Shown piece by piece: positions 1-6,091 of a stretch of DNA of 12,118 nt. Each line of letters starts with the position of its first letter. Within the stretch, counting starts at the first letter, position 1. The DNA is taken from NCBI GenBank assembly GCA_003519545.1, contig DOWN01000018.1, forward strand, positions 1 to 12,118. Direction: 5' to 3'. This DNA is from Bacteroidota bacterium. GTDB taxonomy: Bacteria > Bacteroidota > Ignavibacteria > Tepidaquicellales > Tepidaquicellaceae. The notes under the pieces are model-generated. The model was not told the DNA's origin. It ran no database searches and was given only the letters and a program-made list of their open reading frames with translations. Position numbers and translations under genes: made by a program.

Positions 1-1
1 A

Positions 2-1318
2 GAATTTCATAAACAATTGCTTGTTGACAATGAAAGCATAAGGCAAAATATTATTTATACCTTATATGATACTTATTTAATAAATCATTTTAAAACTTCA
101 AGAAATTTTTATCTTGTAGGATTAAAAAATGAAGATAGATTGAATAATTTTACACTTAACTATCTCAGAAAGAATATTAGAGAAGGTGAAAGCAAAATCT
201 TACTTGAAGTTTTTAATACTGATTATTACACTGATGAGGCGAGAAGAAATTTTAACAGAAGTCTGATAAAAATTCTTAATGAATTTTCACTCCTAACAGA
301 AAACAGCATTATCACGAATCCTTCATTCTTATATTTGACCGATATTGAGAGAATAAAAAATTCGAGACTTAATATTATATTTAATACTTCTGATTTTTTT
401 AAACTCGCCGAGAAAAATATTGAGTTTGAAGAATTAATTAGATCAAATATGAATATTTGTATCGGAACAGGATATGTCGGAAAAAATGTTTTTTCTGAAG
501 TTAAAAGTTTGGCTAATTTGTTATATAAAAGTGGATTCTCTTACGAGTCTTATCTTAAAATGATTATAACGAACCCTGCTAAAATGTTAGGGCTTAATGA
601 TACTTTAGGATCAATTGAAAGAAATAAACTTGCCAATTTAATAACTTTTGATATTTCTGATCTGAGATGTATGCCCAATATTCCTGAGTTTACTTCTGAA
701 AAAGTCTGTGAATTTATAATCGAAAACCTTTCTTCTGATAATATTTCCGATGTAATTAACAAAGGAAATTTTGAAGTTCATAATAAATTAGCAGTCAAAC
801 TTGATTTGGAATATACAAAATCCAACTACAATAAAATTATTGAGATAATTTACAAAGAAGGAAAGTATAACGAGTTTAAAGAAAAATATAATCTTAGATC
901 AAAAATTGAAAGAGCAACTTTAAATCCGGAAGAATCAACTTTAGCAACAATTCTTAATAAAGAGAGAATAGAAAAAAATTCGGAAATACAGGATCTCGAT
1001 GCTATTAGCGATTTCAAAGTAATTGGTTCCAAAAAAGGTGAAATAATTAATACTGTATCAAATGATGATGATGTTTACGGTGGTTTAAATCATGAAGAAA
1101 TTCCTATACTTGAAATTTTAGAAATTGGAAAAGGATTTAATCTAAACACTCCTTATATTGCTAAAATTTCTGAAACTAATTTGAATTTAGTAAATGAATT
1201 CAAAGAACCTGAAAAAGAGAACAAAGAGATAATCCAAAAATCAAAACTCCCGCTTAATAATCCAAAAGAAGAAGTTGTTTTCAAAAAAGAGAAATTAAAA
1301 TTTGGATTTGACGATTAA
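2..1318 (+). CDS. Amidohydrolase-like protein, apparently lacking metal ligands (5' end outside window)
   Basis: The frame is open to the left edge, so the gene is 5'-partial. A TTG at 17 could act as a start but is probably internal, and residues below count from it. The middle matches the C-terminal half of the TRZ/ATZ (chlorohydrolase/cytosine deaminase-like) amidohydrolases: a 'CIGTG' strand at 148-152, an acidic helix, 'ITNPAKMLGLND..GSIERNKLANLITFD' features at 184-212, and a closing beta-sandwich strand with a 'NKGNFEVHN' turn near 248-256. Active members have metal-binding His after beta strands 5 and 6 and an Asp in 'GTD'. Here the Asp position reads Gly (152), and there is no histidine at all between residues 24 and 255. 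The N-terminal HxH region lies outside the window. A tail of about 170 residues, rich in Lys, Glu and Asn and ending near 'KLKFGFDD', follows the domain and matches nothing I recognise. The protein is probably not a metal-dependent hydrolase; its role is unknown. The reading frame is clean, so it is not an obvious pseudogene. Confidence 0.7.
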   Translation, partial: EFHKQLLVDNESIRQNIIYTLYDTYLINHFKTSRNFYLVGLKNEDRLNNFTLNYLRKNIREGESKILLEVFNTDYYTDEARRNFNRSLIKILNEFSLLTENSIITNPSFLYLTDIERIKNSRLNIIFNTSDFFKLAEKNIEFEELIRSNMNICIGTGYVGKNVFSEVKSLANLLYKSGFSYESYLKMIITNPAKMLGLNDTLGSIERNKLANLITFDISDLRCMPNIPEFTSEKVCEFIIENLSSDNISDVINKGNFEVHNKLAVKLDLEYTKSNYNKIIEIIYKEGKYNEFKEKYNLRSKIERATLNPEESTLATILNKERIEKNSEIQDLDAISDFKVIGSKKGEIINTVSNDDDVYGGLNHEEIPILEILEIGKGFNLNTPYIAKISETNLNLVNEFKEPEKENKEIIQKSKLPLNNPKEEVVFKKEKLKFGFDD

Positions 1319-1319
1319 A

Positions 1320-1345
1320 AAAAAGCCGCGTTAAAGCGGCTTTTT
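1320..1345. terminator. Bidirectional intrinsic terminator between convergent genes
   Basis: A GCCGC stem arm (1325-1329) pairs with GCGGC (1336-1340) around a 6-nt GTTAAA loop. It is flanked by an A-run (1317-1324) on the left and five T (1341-1345) on the right. The A and T runs extend the stem and give a U-tract on either strand. It starts just after the stop codon of the left-hand gene (1318) and lies 25 bp beyond the end of the convergent minus-strand gene (1370), so it can serve both. It is the only strong GC-rich hairpin I see in the window. Confidence 0.85.
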
Positions 1346-1369
1346 AAATTACAATAAAAGGTTTGTATT

Positions 1370-2872
1370 CTATTTCACTAACATCATTCTTTTTACTGAA
1401 CTGAAATTACCTGAAATAATTTTATAGAAATAAACTCCGCTGGTAAGTTTCGATGCATTAAAACTTACGCTGTAACTTCCTTTATCCATTTTCTTATTTA
1501 CCAATGTTGCGACTTCTTTACCAAGTACATCAAATACTTTTATAGAAACAAATTCATTGTTAGGAATTGTGAAATCTATTTTAGTAGTAGGGTTAAATGG
1601 ATTTGGATAATTTTGTGATAAGTTGTAAGATTCTGCAGTCGAACTATTATTAGTTATATTTGTAACTGAAGAAAATCTATCCCAGAATAATTTTTTATTA
1701 CCCCCTTGAGTGGCAACAAATATTACTCCAAGATCTGCATTTGGTAATTCAATAACTGAAGGTTTATAATCTCTTGTATCAGATCCGGTAACAGGATTTT
1801 GATTTAATCCGAATGGATTATCAAAACTATTTGGAGAAGCAAAATCAGTTCCTCTGTAAAATAATCTGTCTGCTGCTGCTGTTGTTCCTGCTGAATCAGA
1901 TAACCATGTTAAATCAAGACCATTAAATGACATTCCCATCCCAATACCACCGGCAAACCAAAATTCGTCTCTGTTTGGATTTATTGCCACATCAATTGGA
2001 GATCCGAAATTTAATCCGCTGTTTGTACTTACTAATGCTTTTATATCTCTGTTAGGTGTAATACCTTCAGTATATATCACCCAATGAACTGCACCGAACA
2101 TATAGTAATTATATTGATCACGTTCAGTTCCTGCGGTTAAAACAGCAATAGAAGCACCGGCAGTTGCCAATACACCGGGAGCGGTTTCTCTGTATCTGAA
2201 TCTTGTGATTGCAGAGGTATTTCCGGCAAGTCTATACATTGTTACTAAAGTATCTCCTAATGAAGAAATAGATAAAGTTGGTCTGGTATTTGATGTTACT
2301 AATCCACCATTACCCCATGTAAAGCCATAATCAGCTGAACCTGTTCTTCTTATTGAATTTACTGCTGATTGGAAAAATATATAAAGTGAATTAGTTGATG
2401 ATGAAACTACCCCAAAAGGTCCAACACTTGCTTCCGGTAAAGCTAAAAATGAATTTGTTACAACATTAAATCTGTAAATAGTGGTTCCGGTTCTGAAAAA
2501 GCATATGGTTGAATCTCCTGCTTTGACCATATGAATTTCACTTGCTATAAATGCAGGTTGAATTGCAGTCGGATGTAATGCCCATGTATTTCCATCATTA
2601 GTAGATGTATAAAACAATAATCCTCTTCCCGCACTTAAGGTTGTATCATTTACTGCAACCCAAATAGTACCGTTGCTTGCTCTTACACCTGAAATAGGAC
2701 CTTCCGGCTCTGAGTCCATAATTAATACATCATTTCCCCACACCGGTGAATCATTCGTTTTTATTTTTGAATAATCTACAGGTGCAGGTTTGACATCCAA
2801 TGAATATACATTTGATGTAAAAATTAAAACAAAGAAAGAAAAAACAGTAATTGAAGTAATGAATCTTTTCAT
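1370..2872 (-). CDS. Secreted sialidase-like (Asp-box) protein with type IX sorting domain
   Basis: A 500-residue exported protein. It begins with a Sec signal peptide (MKRF, a hydrophobic stretch to about residue 20, likely cleavage near VYS-LD at 24). The body is beta-rich and has Asp-box motifs (S-x-D-x-G-x-T-W), which mark beta-propeller blades of sialidase/BNR proteins: residues 90-97 (STNDGNTW), 179-186 (SADYGFTW) and a degenerate one at 282-289 (STNSGLNF). Residues 415-500 form a type A type IX secretion sorting domain with 'QNYPNPFNP', 'VFDVLGKEVATLVN', 'SGVYFYKI' and a terminal 'RMMLVK'. This domain directs export through the outer membrane and surface attachment or release. Asp boxes are structural and do not prove sialidase activity; I see no recognisable catalytic arginine triad. 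The ATG start is supported by an AGAGGA site 8 nt upstream. It lies 69 bp behind the DUF971 gene on the same strand and may be a separate unit. Substrate unknown. Confidence 0.88.
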   Translation of the reverse strand: MKRFITSITVFSFFVLIFTSNVYSLDVKPAPVDYSKIKTNDSPVWGNDVLIMDSEPEGPISGVRASNGTIWVAVNDTTLSAGRGLLFYTSTNDGNTWALHPTAIQPAFIASEIHMVKAGDSTICFFRTGTTIYRFNVVTNSFLALPEASVGPFGVVSSSTNSLYIFFQSAVNSIRRTGSADYGFTWGNGGLVTSNTRPTLSISSLGDTLVTMYRLAGNTSAITRFRYRETAPGVLATAGASIAVLTAGTERDQYNYYMFGAVHWVIYTEGITPNRDIKALVSTNSGLNFGSPIDVAINPNRDEFWFAGGIGMGMSFNGLDLTWLSDSAGTTAAADRLFYRGTDFASPNSFDNPFGLNQNPVTGSDTRDYKPSVIELPNADLGVIFVATQGGNKKLFWDRFSSVTNITNNSSTAESYNLSQNYPNPFNPTTKIDFTIPNNEFVSIKVFDVLGKEVATLVNKKMDKGSYSVSFNASKLTSGVYFYKIISGNFSSVKRMMLVK

Positions 2873-2880
2873 TAGTTAAA

Positions 2881-2886
2881 TCCTCT
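2881..2886 (-). promoter_or_regulatory. Shine-Dalgarno site of the secreted Asp-box protein
   Basis: On the minus strand AGAGGA lies 8 nt before the ATG at 2872. It is the clearest ribosome binding site in the window and fixes that start. Several other genes here (permease, MFS transporter, adaptor) have only A+T-rich sequence before their starts. Confidence 0.55.
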
Positions 2887-2930
2887 TTTAGTTTGTAATA
2901 ATTATTAAAGTAAAAAAATTATTTGATTAT

Positions 2931-2954
2931 AAAAAGTAATTTCAATCTGAAATT
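2931..2954 (-). terminator. Weak A+T-rich hairpin at the end of the MFS-DUF971 unit
   Basis: On the minus strand AATTTCA (2954-2948) and TGAAATT (2944-2938) form a 7-bp stem with a 3-nt loop that includes part of the DUF971 stop region. A run of five T (2935-2931) follows two bases later. The shape is that of an intrinsic terminator, but the stem has only one G-C-type pair and may be unstable. If it works, it separates the transporter/DUF971 unit from the secreted-protein gene. Confidence 0.3.
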
Positions 2955-3241
2955 TTTTTTAATATATCATAAGAATAAATTCCTGTATTATGACCGTCTT
3001 TCCATATAATTTGAATCGCATAATTTCCGACAGGTTCTATTGATTTTATTTCATAAAAACCTGCCGGCTTAAAAGGTGATTTAATCGGTATATAAGAATC
3101 AAATATTACACTCTCACCTTTACAGTTTACACACGGACATTCATCCCGCAGTTTTTTGAGATTTACTTTTGAATTCGTATTATCATTCCATGATAATATT
3201 AATTTATTTTCTTTTAATTCTATTTTTATTAATTCTTTCAT
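2942..3241 (-). CDS. DUF971 protein (gamma-butyrobetaine hydroxylase-like N-terminal domain)
   Basis: A 99-residue protein made up almost wholly of one DUF971/GBBH-like N-terminal domain. Visible features are the beta-strand start 'LILSWND', the metal motif CPCVNC with Cys35, Cys37 and Cys40, and a C-terminal 'DGHNTGIYSYDIL' with His84. In the N-terminal domain of gamma-butyrobetaine hydroxylase three Cys and one His bind structural zinc, and the same four ligands are present here. Stand-alone bacterial DUF971 proteins have no firmly known function and are sometimes linked to Fe-S cluster carriers; no catalytic dioxygenase domain is present, so this is not a carnitine-synthesis enzyme. The ATG lies 2 nt beyond the stop of the upstream MFS gene, with purine-rich GAGAG before it inside that gene, so the two are cotranscribed and probably translationally coupled. 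Confidence 0.88.
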   Translation of the reverse strand: MKELIKIELKENKLILSWNDNTNSKVNLKKLRDECPCVNCKGESVIFDSYIPIKSPFKPAGFYEIKSIEPVGNYAIQIIWKDGHNTGIYSYDILKKISD

Positions 3242-3243
3242 TA

Positions 3244-4509
3244 TTAACTCTCTGTTTCTTCTACTAAGGTTTCATTTTTTTTGTCAACTTCTTTAAGTTT
3301 ATTTCTGTCAATTTTAAATAACTGATTTAATTTATAATCACTGAAATTTAAATAAGTGAAAATAGTATTAATGCACATCACTAAACCTGAAATTAAAAAT
3401 ATATGATGAACATTTAGTTTATATAATAATGCTGTACATAACAAAGGACCTATTAAGTTTCCAAATAAAGTAAAACTTGAAGCAAATCCCATTATTCCGC
3501 TCTTTCTTTCCTCGGGTACATTTTTACTTATATAAGCATAAAATACGGGTACTAATCCGCCAACACAAAATCCAAGAAATGCTCTGATAGGGTAAAGATA
3601 AAATACATTTGAAAATAAATTATGTAAAAAATATGCTATCGCTGCACCACTCATTGCTATTAAAATATTTTTCTTATAACCTTTTCTATCAACTCTTTTT
3701 CCCCACCATGGAGCAGCTATAACAGTAAATACACCGGTTATTCCAAAAATTGATCCTGTAATAGTTCCTTTATATATTAACTCCATATCAAAACTTTCTA
3801 TAAACAATGCAAATACCGGTTGTGCTAAAGATATAGACATTGTAACAAGAGTTATAGAAAGTAAAGAATAAAATATTTTTTTTTGTCCGAATGCGAATTG
3901 AAAATTTTCAAAAAGTGTGAATCTCTGATGTTTTTTAATTATAATAGGCTCTTTTACATTTAAATATACTAATACACCGGAAAAAAAACATATTATAGCG
4001 GTTATAAAAAAAATGTTACTGTGTGAAGTGATATCTGCTAAAAATCCTCCAAGTACAGGACCTATAACTGTCCCTGCTGAAATTGATGTTTGCAATATTC
4101 CAATTGCATACCCTGATTTTTCTTTTGGAGTTGATGCTGATACTAAAGCGAGTGAAGCAGCAATAAATCCGCTTATCCCTCCCTGAAACATTCTGAAAAT
4201 AAAGAGCCAGAAAATATTGGGTGATAAACCTATTAATAACTGTGACAGGGCTAATCCGAAAATTGCCCTTAATACCATTGGTTTTTTTCCGAATTTATCT
4301 CCGAGAGTTCCCCAGATTGGTGTCATCACAAATGATAGAATAAAAGGTCCTGCAAAAACTAATCCACTCCACTGCTCTATCTCTTTTGGATCTGTTACCC
4401 CTAATTCTCTGACGTAAAACGGAAGAAATGGTATAACCATACTCATTCCTACCATCGCAAAAAATTGCGCTATCCAAATACTATATAAATTCCTTCTCCA
4501 GAATTCCAT
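3244..4509 (-). CDS. MFS efflux transporter, MdtG-like
   Basis: A 421-residue inner membrane protein with the twelve-helix pattern of the major facilitator superfamily, likely a proton-driven exporter. The N-terminus follows the MdtG (YceE) multidrug transporter closely: 'RRNL', 'PFLPFYVRELGV' at 27-38 and 'WSG' at 47-49. Motif A, GTLGDKFGKKP, is at 67-77 between helices 2 and 3, with a weaker copy WGKRVDRKGYKK at 269-280 in the second half. Arg106 in 'FRMFQGG' fits motif B, and GTVIGPVLGG (146-155) fits the antiporter motif C, which supports efflux rather than uptake. A charged tail of about 30 residues rich in Lys and Glu ends the protein. It lies 53 bp behind the bicarbonate permease gene and 2 nt before DUF971. 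The ATG has no Shine-Dalgarno sequence. The substrate cannot be told from sequence. Confidence 0.9.
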   Translation of the reverse strand: MEFWRRNLYSIWIAQFFAMVGMSMVIPFLPFYVRELGVTDPKEIEQWSGLVFAGPFILSFVMTPIWGTLGDKFGKKPMVLRAIFGLALSQLLIGLSPNIFWLFIFRMFQGGISGFIAASLALVSASTPKEKSGYAIGILQTSISAGTVIGPVLGGFLADITSHSNIFFITAIICFFSGVLVYLNVKEPIIIKKHQRFTLFENFQFAFGQKKIFYSLLSITLVTMSISLAQPVFALFIESFDMELIYKGTITGSIFGITGVFTVIAAPWWGKRVDRKGYKKNILIAMSGAAIAYFLHNLFSNVFYLYPIRAFLGFCVGGLVPVFYAYISKNVPEERKSGIMGFASSFTLFGNLIGPLLCTALLYKLNVHHIFLISGLVMCINTIFTYLNFSDYKLNQLFKIDRNKLKEVDKKNETLVEETES

Positions 4510-4541
4510 TTTAAAAACTTATAGTAATTTATTGATTTTAG

Positions 4542-4580
4542 AAATTCAGATTTATTTAAGATTTAAAACAAATTCAGATT
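4542..4580. repeat. Pair of 11-bp direct repeats after the permease gene
   Basis: AAATTCAGATT occurs at 4542-4552 and again at 4570-4580, 28 bp apart start to start. One copy lies in the last codons of the permease gene and the other in the 53-bp gap before the MFS gene. It could be a small slippage duplication, a binding site or chance in an A+T-rich sequence. Confidence 0.4.
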
Positions 4581-5531
4581 GACACAATAAAAATAAACAG
4601 GAATGCCAATTGTAATATTGAATGGAAATGTTACTCCTATTGCCATCGGTATATAAAGTCCGGGATCTGCTTTAGGTGCTGCGAGTGTCATCGCTGCTGG
4701 AACAGCAATATAAGAAGCACTGGCTGCTAATATTGCAAATATAAATCTATTGGCAGGGTCTGTAAGAAATAAACCACTTAATATTGCAACCAAGCAACCA
4801 TTTATCAGAGGAATTAATACTGCGAATGCAAATACAAACAAACCGTATTTCCTAAATGCATTAAATCTCTTTGCGGTTATCATTCCCATTTCAAGTAAAA
4901 ATATCGCAAGGAATCCTTTGAATATATCAGTGGTAAAAGGTTTTATCCCTTCTGCTTGTTTTGCTTCAGCAATTAACCCGATTATCAAACTCCCGGTAAT
5001 CATTAAAACACTTCCGTTTGTGAAAGAATGCTTTATTATCTTCGATAAATGACCTGGTGTTCTTGCTTCTTTTTGAAAAAGCATAATTAATATTACTCCG
5101 ACAATTATAGCAGGTGATTCCATTAATGCCATCACCGCTACCATATATCCGTCAGATGTCATACCTCTTGTTTCAAGAAATGAAACTGCAGCTACAAATG
5201 TAACAGCACTTACTGAACCGTAAGATGCTGCAATAGCTCCTGAATCATTTATACTTAATTTCTTCTTTAATATAAAAAATGTATAAAGTGGAATTGCTAT
5301 TGATAAACCTACTCCAAAAAGTATAGAGTAAACTATTTCAATATCAAACTCAGAATGTGTTAATTCCTGTCCACCTTTGAAACCTATAGAAAATAATAAA
5401 TATAATGCGATAAACTTACTTGAAGATGCCGGGATTTCTAAATCACTTTTTACAATTGAAGCTATTACTCCGAGAAGGAAATATAATAAGGTTGGATTTG
5501 TAAGATTTGATATTAATATTTGAAAATCCAA
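4563..5531 (-). CDS. SbtA-family sodium-dependent bicarbonate permease homologue
   Basis: A 322-residue membrane protein of the SbtA family (formerly DUF897), with about ten hydrophobic helices in two repeated halves. Each half carries the family's small-residue substrate loop: GSVSAVTFVAA at 105-115 and ASASYIAVPAAM at 270-281, followed by a 'ADPGLYIPMAIG' stretch. In cyanobacterial SbtA these loops form the bicarbonate site and uptake is coupled to sodium. At 322 residues it is shorter than cyanobacterial SbtA (about 370), mainly because the central cytoplasmic linker is short. No gene for the PII-like partner SbtB lies next to it. The start is TTG at 5531-5529; no in-frame ATG lies between a stop just upstream and residue 124, and there is no clear ribosome site. 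It may be the first gene of the minus-strand group. Bicarbonate as substrate is inferred from family; non-cyanobacterial members are poorly studied. Confidence 0.85.
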   Translation of the reverse strand: MDFQILISNLTNPTLLYFLLGVIASIVKSDLEIPASSSKFIALYLLFSIGFKGGQELTHSEFDIEIVYSILFGVGLSIAIPLYTFFILKKKLSINDSGAIAASYGSVSAVTFVAAVSFLETRGMTSDGYMVAVMALMESPAIIVGVILIMLFQKEARTPGHLSKIIKHSFTNGSVLMITGSLIIGLIAEAKQAEGIKPFTTDIFKGFLAIFLLEMGMITAKRFNAFRKYGLFVFAFAVLIPLINGCLVAILSGLFLTDPANRFIFAILAASASYIAVPAAMTLAAPKADPGLYIPMAIGVTFPFNITIGIPVYFYCVNLNLF

Positions 5532-5657
5532 TAAAGAGAATTTTTTTAATATTGTTTAAAGTATAATGTAATTCTGTTAAACTAAATACAAATTCTTAGT
5601 CACAATTATAATCTTTAATTAATTACATATTTTAATTAAGTTGGATAAACAAGATAT
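5532..5657. promoter_or_regulatory. Divergent A+T-rich intergenic region, likely promoters for both blocks
   Basis: This 126-bp gap separates the start of the minus-strand permease from the start of the plus-strand metal efflux locus, so it must hold promoters for at least the first gene on each side unless transcription enters from further away. It is almost all A and T. TATAAT occurs at 5562-5567 and 5607-5612, but neither has a convincing partner box at proper spacing, and no good Bacteroidota-type TTG/TAnnTTTG pair is visible. An imperfect inverted repeat, CTTTAATTAA (5613-5622) against TTTAATTAAG (5631-5640), lies close to the efflux gene and is a possible operator. The role is inferred from gene layout. 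Confidence 0.45.
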
Positions 5658-6038
5658 TTGAAAATTTTTGTAAACATATTAATTTTATTTTCACTTGTAT
5701 TTTTACAAGTTCACGATATTTTTCCTCATAATCATTCTCATGATGAGCATATTCATATCAATCAACAGTTTGAATATCTTAATCATTGTTTGAAATCTGA
5801 GAACTGTTCAAAAGAAAGTTCATCTCACAGGCATTCCGTTTATTTTCTGACAACAAATAAAAATATTGCAAAAACTATAAAAGAAATTTTTAATGAAGTT
5901 ATTGCAATAAATTTATTCAGTATTCTAAAACCTCAGTTAACAGAATATTTAAGCCGGAAAATTGATTCGGTCAGAATTAAACCGGTAAATCATTCTAACT
6001 TACTGCCACCCCGTGCACCGCCTGCACATCTTGCGTGA
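5658..6038 (+). CDS. Small exported His-rich protein, first gene of metal efflux locus
   Basis: A 126-residue protein of no family I can name with confidence. It opens with a signal peptide or membrane anchor (MKIF then a hydrophobic stretch to about residue 17), so it probably acts in the periplasm. A His-rich block follows at residues 19-33 (six His among Asp, Glu and Asn), then Cys44, Cys50 and His57/His59; eleven His in total. It ends with 'LLPPRAPPAHLA'; small His/Cys-containing exported proteins with Pro-rich ends are often found ahead of metal RND genes in Bacteroidota. The position, 53 bp before the adaptor gene on the same strand, suggests a metal-binding accessory or sensor, but this is inference. 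The start is TTG at 5658: an in-frame stop lies at 5646 and there is no ATG in the whole frame, so TTG is the only standard start that keeps the signal peptide. Confidence 0.7.
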   Translation: MKIFVNILILFSLVFLQVHDIFPHNHSHDEHIHINQQFEYLNHCLKSENCSKESSSHRHSVYFLTTNKNIAKTIKEIFNEVIAINLFSILKPQLTEYLSRKIDSVRIKPVNHSNLLPPRAPPAHLA

Positions 6039-6091
6039 TAATTAATTGCAATAAAATTTTTTAACTAATTTAAAATTTAAAAATTTTCTTT

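Noticed and set aside
550..1032. Minus-strand frames inside the amidohydrolase-like gene
   Set aside because: Short, without domains, and opposite a clear family match.
4750..5052. Plus-strand open frame inside the permease gene (and 4217-4417 and 4295-4477 in the MFS gene)
   Set aside because: Overlap with well-supported membrane protein genes; products look like translated antisense or out-of-frame sequence.
5562..5612. TATAAT sequences as defined promoters
   Set aside because: Neither copy has a convincing upstream box at proper spacing, and the sequence is so A+T-rich that such hexamers are expected by chance.
6053..6087. Inverted repeat AAAATTTTT / AAAAATTTT before the adaptor gene
   Set aside because: Pure A/T arms with a 17-nt loop are expected often in such A+T-rich gaps; too weak to call a riboswitch or attenuator.
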